In this document: one piece after another, positions 50,273-60,467 of the stretch
How the letters are laid out: each line of letters opens with the position of its first letter
Position numbering within the stretch: position 1 is the stretch's first letter
Assembly (NCBI GenBank): GCA_019322485.1
Contig: JAHWIK010000033.1
Location: 1 to 64,000, forward strand
Length of the DNA stretch: 64,000 bases
Source of the DNA: Candidatus Woesearchaeota archaeon
GTDB lineage: Archaea > Nanobdellota > Nanobdellia > Woesearchaeales > JAHWIC01
Reading direction: 5' to 3'
Notes under the pieces: model-generated
The model's input: the letters and a program-made list of their open reading frames with translations, nothing else
Told to the model about the DNA's origin: nothing
Databases searched by the model: none
Program-made: the position numbers and the translations under genes

Positions 50273-52129
50273 ATGAGCCTAACAACAATAGTATTATTTT
50301 TCATTTATACCTGGGGTTTAGGATACTCTGCAACTAAATTCATAAAAAACTCTGAAAATTTCCTAGAAAGAAATTTGATGAGGATTGGAATCGGGTTGGG
50401 AATTTTCCCCTTTCTTGGCGTTTTAATCAATTTGATACGAATACCTCTCGATTGGAGAATCTTTCTTGTATTGAGTTTGATTATGCCATTATTAGACTTG
50501 TTTAAGTCTGATATAGTCAAACAAAAGAAATTACCGATAATCAAACTAAAGTTAACTAAGTCAAATATCTCCATCTTAGTTGTTTTACTTTTGTTCTCAC
50601 TGTCATTATTTATGTACGCTTCGGGTGCATTTAGATATACTTGGCTAGAAGATGATGATCCGTGGCATCATGCTACTGCAATAAAATACGTTGCTACAGA
50701 AAAGGATGTTTTTCATATTAAGCACATGTACATCAACCCTTATCCACCCGGATATGATTTATTATTCGGAATTTTACATCAAACTTCTCTATCATTATAC
50801 TGGACAATGAAGTTTTTCAATGCATTGATAATTTCTCTCGGAATAATCTTCTTTTACTTTTTTACTAAAAGATTCATTGGAAATGGAAAAAAAGCATTAT
50901 TTGCTGCTTTTGTTTTAGCTTCCATTCCTTGCTATTTAAGCCACTTCATATGGGCCCATAGTTTAGTTGTAACTTTATTCTTTCCAGCTATGTATTGTAT
51001 TGAGATGTTAAAATGGGACAAACGATGGGTATATCCTTCTATCCTAGTGATTGCTGGCATTTGTTTGATACAACCAACACAACCGATTAAATTTGCTTTC
51101 CTGTTTGGCATGTATTTCCTAGTTAAATGGATTAGCTCCAAGAAATTCAACCCCACTTTATTGACATCTTTATTTGGAGGATATTTTGTATCTTTGATTT
51201 GGTGGTTTAACCACTGGAAAGATATGTTTATATCAAGGGTCAGTGAAACAGGAGGTGCCGGCATAGGAAGCAGTGTTTCCTTTTTTGCTAAAACATGGGG
51301 TACTCTTAAGAGAGCATTTCCCCCTACAAGTGGAAGCGCCACAAGAGCTTATTCTTTTAATGAAATGATTTTTGCAAAACACCAGAATATGATAAATAAT
51401 CCTATCGGCATAGGTTTGTTTATTAGTCTGCTAGCTATAATTGGACTCATCTTTGTAATAATTAACTATAAGAAATTATTAAAGGATGAAAATAATTATT
51501 TATCAATAACCCTATTGTGGGCAATATTCACTTTCTTAGGATTTAATACTATGACATTTAATTTGCCAATCGGCCTATTCAGTTTTAGATTCTGGATGTT
51601 ATTTGCAATACCTGCTTCAATATTAGCTGCCGAAGGTTTATGGCTCCTATATTCCACAGGCAAGAAGTATAGTGTACCTAAAATTGTTATTCTAATCATT
51701 GTAGTTTCAGGAATAATCTTCACATCGACCCATCAAAAATACAGTGTTAATACAGCAACTTGGCCGCCTGGCTTAGGTTGGGGCTCTTATGAAGAAGTCC
51801 AAGGTTATGTGTGGTTAAGAGATAACCTACCCATCAACACAGGGGTATTTACATTTACAGAAAACTATTTTGTTGTCGGATTTGATATGTTCTCTTGCGA
51901 ATGGTGTTCTGATATAAAATCTTATAGAAAAACAGCAATAAATAACACAGCATCAGAGTTAAACTCGTGGTTAAAAGGCAAAAAATATTCACACCTAGTT
52001 ATTGATGGTAGAACTATAAGAAAATTTGGCATAAATGAAACAAATACAAAATTGGGTGAACTTGTTTCATCGCAATTGTTCAATCCAATTCATCAGGCAG
52101 CAGGAATAGTTGTATTAGAAGTACGATGA
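50273..52129 (+). CDS. GT-C-type membrane glycosyltransferase
   Basis: 618 residues with roughly 12-13 membrane helices and a C-terminal extracellular part (~480-618). The first external loop has TWLEDDDPWHHATAIKYVAT, the acidic D-D-x-W-H-type motif of GT-C enzymes that use polyprenyl-phosphate sugars. The STT3 WWDYG motif was not found, so it is not an oligosaccharyltransferase by that test. It overlaps the next membrane enzyme by four bases (ATGA), indicating a pair. The start ATG follows AAGTATTTAAATAG by about 28-30 nt. Confidence 0.83.
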   Translation: MSLTTIVLFFIYTWGLGYSATKFIKNSENFLERNLMRIGIGLGIFPFLGVLINLIRIPLDWRIFLVLSLIMPLLDLFKSDIVKQKKLPIIKLKLTKSNISILVVLLLFSLSLFMYASGAFRYTWLEDDDPWHHATAIKYVATEKDVFHIKHMYINPYPPGYDLLFGILHQTSLSLYWTMKFFNALIISLGIIFFYFFTKRFIGNGKKALFAAFVLASIPCYLSHFIWAHSLVVTLFFPAMYCIEMLKWDKRWVYPSILVIAGICLIQPTQPIKFAFLFGMYFLVKWISSKKFNPTLLTSLFGGYFVSLIWWFNHWKDMFISRVSETGGAGIGSSVSFFAKTWGTLKRAFPPTSGSATRAYSFNEMIFAKHQNMINNPIGIGLFISLLAIIGLIFVIINYKKLLKDENNYLSITLLWAIFTFLGFNTMTFNLPIGLFSFRFWMLFAIPASILAAEGLWLLYSTGKKYSVPKIVILIIVVSGIIFTSTHQKYSVNTATWPPGLGWGSYEEVQGYVWLRDNLPINTGVFTFTENYFVVGFDMFSCEWCSDIKSYRKTAINNTASELNSWLKGKKYSHLVIDGRTIRKFGINETNTKLGELVSSQLFNPIHQAAGIVVLEVR

Positions 52130-53703
52130 TTCTATCAAAATTATCAAAGAAGTGGAATAAAGTAGATACTTGCATGAAAAGAGCAATCTTAATTATTCTG
52201 TTAGGGACAATTGTTAGATTCTTTCTGGCATTAATGGCCCAGCCAGGGGGAGACGGATGTTTTCATCTTAATGTTGCTAGATTCATAGCAACAAACAACA
52301 GAATACCTGTTTTTGAATTATTAGGGAGAGATGTATTTTCAAGACCACCCTTATTCCACTTTATTGGAGCTGCCTTATTCAAAGTTTTTGGGGTTTTTGG
52401 AGAGTCTGCTTCAAATGCAGCTATGAAACTAATATCGCCCTTATTTGGTTCTCTAACAATATTGTTGGTATTTCTAATTTCAAAGAAAGTGTTCAATAAG
52501 AAAGTTGCTTTATATTCAACAATATTCATTGCATTTTTACCTATTCACATTGATTATAGCAGTACCCCCCATGTAGAAGCGTTACTTGTATTTTTCTTGA
52601 CCGTGTCTCTTCATTTTATTCTGACAAATAGGCCAAAACTATCCGGATTATCTTATGGACTTGCGTTATTAACTAAATATCAGGCATTATTCATCCTTCC
52701 AGTACTATTGTTAGCTTTCTATTTAAGGCACAAGAAAAAACATCCAGTATTTGTCAAAAAGTCCGCAGTTTTTCTCTTAATCTCCTTTGCAATTAGCCTG
52801 CCCTGGTTCATAAGAAATTATATCGCACTAAACAACCCAATATGGCCTTATCTTAACTCTTTTTTCGGCGGAGCACATGGGGCTATTTTAGACACATTCA
52901 AAATGAGCCCAAGTATATCGCATCTTTTAACACATAAATTGGTCACAACACCATATCTAGAGTTCTTTGGTGTGCCTCTCGGCCAATTCAAATATTTATT
53001 TTATTACAACATTCCATTCTTAGGGATTCTTTTATTATTGTGGGGCCTTGCTACATTAGTATTTGTGTTGCCATTAATTATTGGATTCATAAATGTAAAA
53101 ATTAAATCCAAAAACATAATAATATTTCTATCTTGGATAGGCATCTATGCCTTATCATTCATTGGGTTTGCATTCTTAAATAAAACTATAGTTGGAAGAT
53201 ACCTATTCCCAATAATACCAATTTTATCAATTATTTGGGGCTTTGGATTAAGTAGATTATTTAAAAAAATACCGAAGACTCTTGTCTTACTAGCAATAAC
53301 CTTTTGTATTATTGGTTTTGTGTCTTCAGAAGCCCTAAAGGTATCCCTAATATCAGGCAACTGGCATTACTATGACAATGATTTCAATTGGATAAAGGAG
53401 AATACCCCAAAAGATGCTGTATTCTTTGCGCAAGGCCAATGCTTTTCATATTACTTTAACAGACCAGATTATTATGCAGGTGCATATTACCCAAAAGGAG
53501 CCAGCTACGCGGAGGTAAACAGTACCATAATGGAAATAATCAAAGAGAACAACATAAACTATATATGGGTAAACCAAAATTTTGGCTTGGCCCCTGAAAG
53601 CGTACTTCCAGAAGACGTCCTAAATATTTTCAAAGTAAGTTACGGTAAAAGCTTGGTTTACAAGAATGAAAAAACAGGCACATATATATTAAAAACAGGT
53701 TAA
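52126..53703 (+). CDS. GT-C-type (GT39/GT83-like) membrane glycosyltransferase
   Basis: 525 residues with around 11-12 membrane helices. The first outside loop contains AQPGGDGCFHLNVARFIATN and FSRPPLFHFIGAALF, matching the ArnT/PMT-2-type arrangement in which an acidic residue after the first helix and a PPL.H segment bind the lipid-linked donor. The short C-terminal domain after ~400 is soluble and faces outside. It is coupled to the preceding GT-C gene, and it converges on a radical SAM gene with a four-base overlap (53700-53703). Confidence 0.84.
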   Translation: MILSKLSKKWNKVDTCMKRAILIILLGTIVRFFLALMAQPGGDGCFHLNVARFIATNNRIPVFELLGRDVFSRPPLFHFIGAALFKVFGVFGESASNAAMKLISPLFGSLTILLVFLISKKVFNKKVALYSTIFIAFLPIHIDYSSTPHVEALLVFFLTVSLHFILTNRPKLSGLSYGLALLTKYQALFILPVLLLAFYLRHKKKHPVFVKKSAVFLLISFAISLPWFIRNYIALNNPIWPYLNSFFGGAHGAILDTFKMSPSISHLLTHKLVTTPYLEFFGVPLGQFKYLFYYNIPFLGILLLLWGLATLVFVLPLIIGFINVKIKSKNIIIFLSWIGIYALSFIGFAFLNKTIVGRYLFPIIPILSIIWGFGLSRLFKKIPKTLVLLAITFCIIGFVSSEALKVSLISGNWHYYDNDFNWIKENTPKDAVFFAQGQCFSYYFNRPDYYAGAYYPKGASYAEVNSTIMEIIKENNINYIWVNQNFGLAPESVLPEDVLNIFKVSYGKSLVYKNEKTGTYILKTG

Positions 53704-55100
53704 GACAGCCAGTTCTTGATAAAATAATAAATATCATAAAAAACATTTCCATTAAGAAGTCCTTTTGCAATCCTTCTTGCAATGTATTTTGGCCTGAAAT
53801 AAAATTTTCTATAAAACAAATCATAATATTTCTGTATAGTATCCCAATCCAGATTAGGGTGGGTGTATACTTCAGTAGTATTATGGAAGTTATACAAAGA
53901 CCAGTCCTTGCTTTTTATAAGTCCTTTCTTATCAAGCTCATCAAATAAAGGAGTTGATGGGAATGGCAGAGTCATGGTGCCCTTCGCATAATCAGGGTCA
54001 AGTTCTATTGCAAAATCTATAGTTTTTTTCATTGTTTCCTCAGTCTCTCCTGGTAAAGCCAACATAAAAAATGCAACAGTTTCAATCCCAACCTTCCTTG
54101 CTAATTTGAATGCCCTTCTGCACTGGTCTAAGGTTATACCTTTTCTGATGTTGTTCAATAAATGCTGATTGCCTGATTCAGGACCAAAACTAATAGAATA
54201 ACAGCCAGCCCTCTTGGCTTTTCTAAGAAATTCCTCGTCAATACAATTGACCCTTATCCCTGTAAAGATATTCCATGGGAATTTCAGGCCTCTCTCAACT
54301 ATTAAATCGCAAATCTTCTTTGCCCTTGGAAGATCTGTAGAAAATTGGTCTTCCCAGATATGAATTTCATTAAAACCAGCATTAAGCATATATTCCATCT
54401 CGTCTACTACACGCTTAGCTGATTTAAATCTAAAATGCGTGCCGTGTATCTTCTTATTGCAGTATGTGCAATTGTATATGCAGCCCCTGGATGTTTCAAT
54501 TGCTCCAACAGGGTTCTTCTTGCTGGTCAGCCTGGGAGTTTTATACTTCTTTATATCGAAAAGATGCCATGCAGGATAAGGTAGTTTATCCAAATCCTCA
54601 ATATAGCCGCATCTCTCATTCTTGATTATCTTTCCATTTTTTCTGAAGCAGATTCCCTTTATCTCGCTAAGTTTTTTGCCTTTGACGATATCACATATAA
54701 TATAGTCTCCTTCACCCATAACTACGATATCAATATCAGAATTGAGTAAAGTATCTTCAGGGAGTGCTGTAGGATGTGAACCACCTGCTATAACAACCAT
54801 TTCCTTATTTATCTTCTTAACTTCTCTGCTTGTATTAGCAGCTTCATGGAATAAAGGCGTAGTGCAGGTCACCCCAACAAAATTCGGGTTAAAGCTTTCA
54901 AGCTTTTTAACTAAATCCTTTAGTGGAGAAGGTGAAATAGCAAGGTCCAATATCTGCACATCATGGCCTGCCAAAATTAGTGAACCAGCCAAAGTTGCTA
55001 AATTCAATATTGGTATTTCTGGTATAGCTACCTTTATCTTAGATTTGGAATAAGCCCTCAAAGATGAAGGGGGGTTAACGAGCAGTACTTTCTTAGGCAT
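53700..55100 (-). CDS. B12-binding radical SAM protein (BchE-like class)
   Basis: 466 residues. The N-terminal B12-binding fold (~1-150) has LLVNPPSSLRAYSKSKIKVA and VVIAGGSHPTALPEDTL with VVMGEGDYI. The radical SAM core (~185-400) has the cluster motif CIYNCTYC (C-x3-C-x2-C) after ETSRG, ending PFPSTPLFDELD. Such enzymes methylate or cyclise unactivated carbons. It forms a pair with the similar gene downstream of 55135 and with an FAD oxidoreductase. The substrate could be a lipid or sugar of the envelope; this is a guess. Confidence 0.9.
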   Translation of the reverse strand: MPKKVLLVNPPSSLRAYSKSKIKVAIPEIPILNLATLAGSLILAGHDVQILDLAISPSPLKDLVKKLESFNPNFVGVTCTTPLFHEAANTSREVKKINKEMVVIAGGSHPTALPEDTLLNSDIDIVVMGEGDYIICDIVKGKKLSEIKGICFRKNGKIIKNERCGYIEDLDKLPYPAWHLFDIKKYKTPRLTSKKNPVGAIETSRGCIYNCTYCNKKIHGTHFRFKSAKRVVDEMEYMLNAGFNEIHIWEDQFSTDLPRAKKICDLIVERGLKFPWNIFTGIRVNCIDEEFLRKAKRAGCYSISFGPESGNQHLLNNIRKGITLDQCRRAFKLARKVGIETVAFFMLALPGETEETMKKTIDFAIELDPDYAKGTMTLPFPSTPLFDELDKKGLIKSKDWSLYNFHNTTEVYTHPNLDWDTIQKYYDLFYRKFYFRPKYIARRIAKGLLNGNVFYDIYYFIKNWLS

Positions 55101-55134
55101 TTCAAGGAGGGTTATTAAAATATATATAAATAGA

Positions 55135-56589
55135 TTAGTATTTTCTCCTTAGAAAAAGCTTAAGCAGCCTTACCAAAGCCATATCTGTCTTTGTTTCCTT
55201 CTTACCAAAAAGAGGATTAATTATGTGCCTAAAAATTTTTGATGGGTGATAGATAAGCTGACTCAAGTAAAATGAAGTAAATAGCTTCATCCTGGCCCTG
55301 CCTAGCTCTTTATAATCTCCCCTCCATTTAGGGACTGTTATGAGGAGATCCTCCCATTTCTTATAGTCTACACCTTTCCTGAATTCAGCAAAAATTTCAG
55401 CACCAGGCAAAGGAATTACTATACCAATGCTTGTTTCATCAAGCCCTGCTTTAACAAGGCGTTTCATATAGTTCCTGGTAACCTCTCTATCCTTTTTTGT
55501 TTCACCAGGGTAACCCAGTATAAAAAAAGTACATGTCTTTATTTTTAGCCTATTAAGCATGCGCACTACATTCTCAAGATGTTTCAAATTGATTTTCTTG
55601 TTCATTAAGGTTAATACCCTCTCAGAACCAGACTCAGGAGCTAAAGTTATGTGGGTGCAGCCAGCTTTTTTCATCCACTTAAGAACTTCTTCATCAACTG
55701 TATCCGCTCTTATTCCATTGGGGGTGTTGAACGCTATTTTTAAATTCCTTCTCAGTATCTCTTTGCATATTTCGATAATGTGATTCTTATCTAAAGTTAT
55801 GTTATCATCTTCGAAATGGAATTCAGTTATGCCAAATTCTTTGATACAATATTCAATCTCATCAACAACCCTGGCAGGATTGACCTTTCTGAATGTTCTC
55901 TGCCAAAAAGCTGGCGAAGAGCAAAACCTGCATCCAAAAGGGCATCCTCTTGTTGTCATGATTGATGTGTACTTGTTGTTTACAGGACCATGCGCAGTTC
56001 CAAGCTTCCAGTAATTCTTTAAGGGTATAAGGTCTCTTGCAGGAAAAGGCAATGAGTTGAGATCTTTTATGAATTTTGTTTTAGGATTAACTAATAGTTT
56101 GCCATTTCTCTTGTAAGCTAGTCCATCTATGTCTGAAGGGTCTTTTCCACCTACAAGTTCAAGAAAGCTTTCCTCTCCTTCTCCCAATATTACATAATCA
56201 GCATCATTGTCCAAGAATTCCTTATATACAAAAGTTGCATGATTCCCCCCAATAATAACAGGAACATCAGGGAAGTTTTTCTTGGCTTCTTTTATTATTT
56301 CAACCCCAATTGTATGGAATACCGAAGAAAGGATAGATATTCCGATAAAATCTGTATCCTTAGGTATTCTTGATATTATCTCCGACGGACTTAAGCCTAC
56401 CCGGACATAATCCTCCATAAAGGGTGATACCTTTTCCATGGCTTCCCCAAAAGAATCTATTAAGTTAACTTCAATCCCCTTTTCCCTGAGGTAAGCAGCC
56501 AGGTATGTTATACCCAATGGAATATTGGCTATGCCTGCAAAATTTGTTTTAATATCAATCAAAGGTGGGTTGATTAGAACTACTTTCAT
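55135..56589 (-). CDS. B12-binding radical SAM protein, second paralogue
   Basis: 484 residues with the same layout as the neighbouring 466-residue protein: VLINPPLIDIKTNFAGIANI and VIIGGNHATFVYKEF with VILGEGEES in the B12 domain, then TTRGCPFGCRFCSSPAF (C-x3-C-x2-C). The two share the class but are clearly diverged, so each probably has its own step. The start overlaps the stop of the FAD oxidoreductase by four bases, so this gene, the oxidoreductase and probably the 53700 gene are one operon. Confidence 0.9.
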   Translation of the reverse strand: MKVVLINPPLIDIKTNFAGIANIPLGITYLAAYLREKGIEVNLIDSFGEAMEKVSPFMEDYVRVGLSPSEIISRIPKDTDFIGISILSSVFHTIGVEIIKEAKKNFPDVPVIIGGNHATFVYKEFLDNDADYVILGEGEESFLELVGGKDPSDIDGLAYKRNGKLLVNPKTKFIKDLNSLPFPARDLIPLKNYWKLGTAHGPVNNKYTSIMTTRGCPFGCRFCSSPAFWQRTFRKVNPARVVDEIEYCIKEFGITEFHFEDDNITLDKNHIIEICKEILRRNLKIAFNTPNGIRADTVDEEVLKWMKKAGCTHITLAPESGSERVLTLMNKKINLKHLENVVRMLNRLKIKTCTFFILGYPGETKKDREVTRNYMKRLVKAGLDETSIGIVIPLPGAEIFAEFRKGVDYKKWEDLLITVPKWRGDYKELGRARMKLFTSFYLSQLIYHPSKIFRHIINPLFGKKETKTDMALVRLLKLFLRRKY

Positions 56590-57875
56590 AAACCATCAAC
56601 CAATTTCAAGCCCATATCAATAGAATTATCCATGTTATTGTAATAGAAAGCCCCGGTACGCCCGCTACATATCAAGTTTTTGAATCCTGATAATTTCTTT
56701 TTTATTTCCTCCAATTCTTTCTTATAATTTAGTTCATATATTGGATAGGTATTTGTAATTCTTTCTATATGTATATTGCCTATGTCCTCCTTTTTGCACA
56801 TCTTAACTTTTTCCAGGTCAGAGATGACTCTGCCTATTATTGACTTAGGATTTTCCCATATATTCTTATCCTTAACAGTAACCTCCACACATAAGGCATC
56901 CTTTCCTTCAGGCACATTATTTTTACTGAAATTTTTTGGTAAAGATATCCTCGTAAAGACTAAATCTCTATCTCCAAAATATATCCACTGGTTGGGGTCT
57001 CCTAAATCCTTTTTAATCTCTATATTATAAATTAAGATATCAAGATAATTTAGGTTGGGCTTTCCTAAGTTCAAATGCCCTGAAATCTCTGTAATAGGTG
57101 CTGTCCAAACGAGCAAATCCGTCTTTAGGGTGGTATCTCCGAAACTAATTGAATCTATCCTATCTTCTTTATAATTGACTTTTATATCGCTAACATTTGT
57201 GAATATTTTTCCTCCTTTCTTCTTTATCATAGATGCTAAATTCTCAGAAAACCTATAAACTCCCTTGTAGGGGTATAGAAACTTAGTTTTTACAGGCTTA
57301 GGCATAAGAGCTATTCTTAGAGTATCAAACAAAGAGTCCATCCTCAATCTTTTATCTATGACAGCCCTATCTATGGAAGCAGTTGCCCAGGTATAATGTA
57401 GATTTGGTGCAGGCACAAAACTAAATTTCTCAGTATAATCCTTAAAAAAACAGTTATACAGTGTTTTACCATACTTGCTTACTATGTAATCGCTAAAACG
57501 TTCGCTTTCAAAAGGTGTTCTATTAAATAAATCAAAAGCAGCCTTTACCAATACTGTAAATGGAAGATTTAGTATTGTTTTTGGCCTTATAGGCCATGGG
57601 TGGTATTTGCCAAAGAGATAAACTCCGCTGGTCCTGTCAATTGTTAATGATTTGTCACCCAATACAAATTTAATAAACTTTAATACATCCGGCTTATCAG
57701 TATGAAACCTATGTGGGCCTATGTCAAACACAAAATCTCCATAGATAAAACTTCTAGCCAAGCCACCAACCTGCGACTCCTTTTCAATTAGGGTAACTTT
57801 ATGACCCTTTTCAGCTAGTTTATATGCAATAGTTAACCCAGCGATACCAGCCCCAACCACAGCGATATTCTTCAT
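56586..57875 (-). CDS. FAD-dependent oxidoreductase (protoporphyrinogen oxidase / UGM-like fold)
   Basis: 429 residues with the FAD-binding N-terminus AVVGAGIAGLTIAYKLAEKG (GxGxxG), VTLIEKESQVGGLARSF, FDIGPHRFHTDKPDV, and a C-terminal FAD-contact stretch ICSGRTGAFYYNNMDNSIDM. The GPHRFH element resembles UDP-galactopyranose mutase and related flavin enzymes of sugar or isoprenoid chemistry. It is the first gene of the operon with a B12-radical SAM protein. Whether it oxidises, reduces or isomerises its substrate cannot be told. Confidence 0.83.
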   Translation of the reverse strand: MKNIAVVGAGIAGLTIAYKLAEKGHKVTLIEKESQVGGLARSFIYGDFVFDIGPHRFHTDKPDVLKFIKFVLGDKSLTIDRTSGVYLFGKYHPWPIRPKTILNLPFTVLVKAAFDLFNRTPFESERFSDYIVSKYGKTLYNCFFKDYTEKFSFVPAPNLHYTWATASIDRAVIDKRLRMDSLFDTLRIALMPKPVKTKFLYPYKGVYRFSENLASMIKKKGGKIFTNVSDIKVNYKEDRIDSISFGDTTLKTDLLVWTAPITEISGHLNLGKPNLNYLDILIYNIEIKKDLGDPNQWIYFGDRDLVFTRISLPKNFSKNNVPEGKDALCVEVTVKDKNIWENPKSIIGRVISDLEKVKMCKKEDIGNIHIERITNTYPIYELNYKKELEEIKKKLSGFKNLICSGRTGAFYYNNMDNSIDMGLKLVDGL

Positions 57876-57979
57876 AGGGTCCAGAAAATTTGGAGGATAT
57901 TTATAGTTTTGGGTATAATGTTAGTCTGCAGAAACAAACACAAAGCTTTAAAAATTGCTTTTCTTTTCAAATATTAAGC

Positions 57980-59632
57980 TTGAAAATTAAAAAACTGAAG
58001 CCCAAGATTACAAAGGAATATAGTTTACTCGCATTAGTTATAATTGCGTTCTTATTAATCAGAATCGTACTAGTTACTTCTTCTCTAAAGTATGTCGATA
58101 GTGATGAGTTATCAATAGGCATTATGGCCAAAAATATCATTGAAAAAGGAGAGCATCCTTTTTTTCTTTATGGCCAGCATTATGATGGCGGAGCAGCAAT
58201 TCAAGGGCATTTTATGGCAATAATCTTCCTTCTATTTGGTGTTTCATCTTTTTCTTTTAACTTATCCAACCTATTGATAGCTATGGCCTTGGTCTTATTG
58301 ACCTATTTTAGTGTTAAAAGATTATTCGATAAGAAAGTAGCGCTTTTAACTTCACTCTTGTTGGCTGTTTCTCCTTATCCATTCACATTCTTAAGCCAAA
58401 CCAAAGGCCACTATATGGTGTCCTTATTCTTTAATATGCTAGTAATATACATATTCTGCAGGACATTCTTTGATGGAAAAAATAGTAACAAATACTTCGC
58501 ACTATTTGGCTTTGTTAGTGCAATTTCCTGGTGGGTTCTGGAATTTGTTATACCAATATTAATAGCTTCTTTTATCTTCTGGTATATATCTGACAAAAGA
58601 TTCTTTTTGAAAAAAAAGTTTTTTATCTTCCTTGGGTCTTTCTTAATAGGATTCCTGCCATTAATTTTCTACAACCTAAAACATAATTTCGCAAATATTA
58701 AACAATTCTTAGCTGGAACTGCTCTCCATAAACTAGTCTGTAAGTTCCATTTAATCCCAAGCGAAGTTAGATTTGGGGATAAGGTCGTGTCTCATTGTAA
58801 GATATTTGGCCAGACCCGTACTTCGATCAGTATTGGAGAATTCTTAACCAAGAGCTTTCCCTCTCTTTTTGGAGATGGCTTCTCAGGATGGATATATTAT
58901 GTAATATTTTTAGCTGCCGTAATATTTATTGTGCATAAAAATGGAGATATGATAAAAAAGTTTTTTATTGGTTTAATCCCAAACCAGAAATTTTCAAAAT
59001 CAATAAAAGAATTCAGCAAAGAGTTTTATATCTTAATTTGCATAGCGCTTTTTTCATTATCTTTTTTCGGAGCAGGATTTAGTGGTGGCTACCATTTATC
59101 TCCTCTCTTCCCTTTAATAGCTATCCTCCTCTCAATTTTTATAATAAATGTATGCAAAAGAGGCAGTATGTACAGATTAGTTTCTATCTCACTAGTTGCA
59201 ATTCTATTGCTGGCAGCATTAATAGGAAATATCGAACTAATGAAAGCTGAACCAGCAGAAGATATAATAGATATAATCAATTTTATGAGGGAAGAAGGCA
59301 TAGATAAAGCATATTCCACCTATTTCATAAAATGGGCATTGATTTTTGAAAGCAATGAAGAAATAATAGTATCCTGCGAGAATTTATGCCCCTGCGTTCC
59401 AAGATATCCCCTATACGAGGAAATTGTTAGGGACTCAGATAAATTTGGTTACGTGCTGCATGATAAATCTACTATTAATTTGAAATTTAGAAGCTATCTT
59501 GATGAGAATGAGATTAGATACAAACACAAGCTATTTGACGGAAAGATTGTGTATTACGGCATATCAGAAATCGTCAGGCCTGGGATGGCTATAGAAAGCT
59601 GTACTTATGCAGAAGGTTATAGTATAATTTAA
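57980..59632 (+). CDS. GT-C-type (GT39-like) membrane glycosyltransferase
   Basis: 550 residues with around 11 membrane helices. The first external loop has KYVDSDELSIGIMAKNIIEK and YGQHYDGGAAIQGH, the acidic D-S-D-E and gallery of Gly/His expected for lipid-sugar-dependent GT39/GT83 proteins. The C-terminal part contains a CENLCPC cysteine cluster near residue 470. The start is set at the TTG at 57980 because a GCTTTAAAAATTG box (57944-57956) lies about 27-30 nt upstream; an earlier in-frame TTG at 57890 precedes that box. No ATG fits better. The start call is moderate. Confidence 0.75.
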   Translation: MKIKKLKPKITKEYSLLALVIIAFLLIRIVLVTSSLKYVDSDELSIGIMAKNIIEKGEHPFFLYGQHYDGGAAIQGHFMAIIFLLFGVSSFSFNLSNLLIAMALVLLTYFSVKRLFDKKVALLTSLLLAVSPYPFTFLSQTKGHYMVSLFFNMLVIYIFCRTFFDGKNSNKYFALFGFVSAISWWVLEFVIPILIASFIFWYISDKRFFLKKKFFIFLGSFLIGFLPLIFYNLKHNFANIKQFLAGTALHKLVCKFHLIPSEVRFGDKVVSHCKIFGQTRTSISIGEFLTKSFPSLFGDGFSGWIYYVIFLAAVIFIVHKNGDMIKKFFIGLIPNQKFSKSIKEFSKEFYILICIALFSLSFFGAGFSGGYHLSPLFPLIAILLSIFIINVCKRGSMYRLVSISLVAILLLAALIGNIELMKAEPAEDIIDIINFMREEGIDKAYSTYFIKWALIFESNEEIIVSCENLCPCVPRYPLYEEIVRDSDKFGYVLHDKSTINLKFRSYLDENEIRYKHKLFDGKIVYYGISEIVRPGMAIESCTYAEGYSII

Positions 59633-59680
59633 AAGGATAATTTTAAATATAATTGCAATGCCTTAATCGAGATATTAAAA

Positions 59681-60379
59681 ATGAAGAATAAATCACTTAG
59701 TGTCATAGTCGCTTGTTATAATGAAGAGAAGAATATTTTAGATACTATAAAACGTGTCCATAGAGCAATGCCAAACGCAGAGATTGTAGTGGTTGATGAT
59801 GGTAGCAAAGATAAAACGAGCAAGATTGCCAAAAGTTCTGGAATTAAAAATCTAAAAGTCATACGATACACACCCAATCAGGGTAAAGGCAATGCCATCA
59901 AAGTTGGCATCAATAATGCTTCTGGAGAGATTATGGCGCAGGTTGATGCTGATTCTCAGTTCCCGCCAGAAGAGCTACCTAGACTGATAAAACCCATACT
60001 AAATGGCAAAGCAGATATCGTATTCGCATCTAGGTTTGTCAAGGGGTCTACTGTACAAAAGGGAAGCCTTACAAGGATGAGGAGACTAGCTAACTATGTT
60101 ATTTCTGGGTTTACTTCTGTCTTATGCGGAAAAAGGCTAACAGATGTTAATGCGGGTTTTAAGGCCTGGAAGAGTGATGTAATCAGGGACATAGATCTCC
60201 AATGTAAAGACTTCGCTTACGAGCCGGAGATTGCCATCATGGCACAAAAAAAAGGATATAAGATTATTGAAGTACCTGTGAATTACAAAGGCAGACAAAC
60301 AGGAATATCTAATGTCAAACTGATAAGAGATGGTATAATAATGCCGCCGCAGCTTGTGAAGATTAAGTTGTTTAGGTAA
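59681..60379 (+). CDS. GT2 glycosyltransferase (dolichyl-phosphate-mannose synthase-like)
   Basis: 232 residues: SVIVACYNEEKNILDTIKRV, VVVDDGSKDKTSKIAKSSGI, AQVDADSQFPPEELPRLI (D-x-D), TDVNAGFKAWKSDVIRDI and YKGRQTGISNVKLIRDG. It lacks the C-terminal membrane helices of the 48554 paralogue, so it resembles the soluble single-domain form of dolichyl-phosphate hexose synthases. It probably charges a polyprenyl phosphate for the GT-C enzyme encoded 48 bp upstream. TTTTAAATATAATT about 30 nt before the ATG is a TATA candidate. Confidence 0.9.
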   Translation: MKNKSLSVIVACYNEEKNILDTIKRVHRAMPNAEIVVVDDGSKDKTSKIAKSSGIKNLKVIRYTPNQGKGNAIKVGINNASGEIMAQVDADSQFPPEELPRLIKPILNGKADIVFASRFVKGSTVQKGSLTRMRRLANYVISGFTSVLCGKRLTDVNAGFKAWKSDVIRDIDLQCKDFAYEPEIAIMAQKKGYKIIEVPVNYKGRQTGISNVKLIRDGIIMPPQLVKIKLFR

Positions 60380-60467
60380 AAAATTGATATGTTTTCAAAA
60401 GTACGAAAACTTTATAAAAACTATGCTTTTTTTTGACATCGGAATAAACAGTCATGAGAGTGATTTT

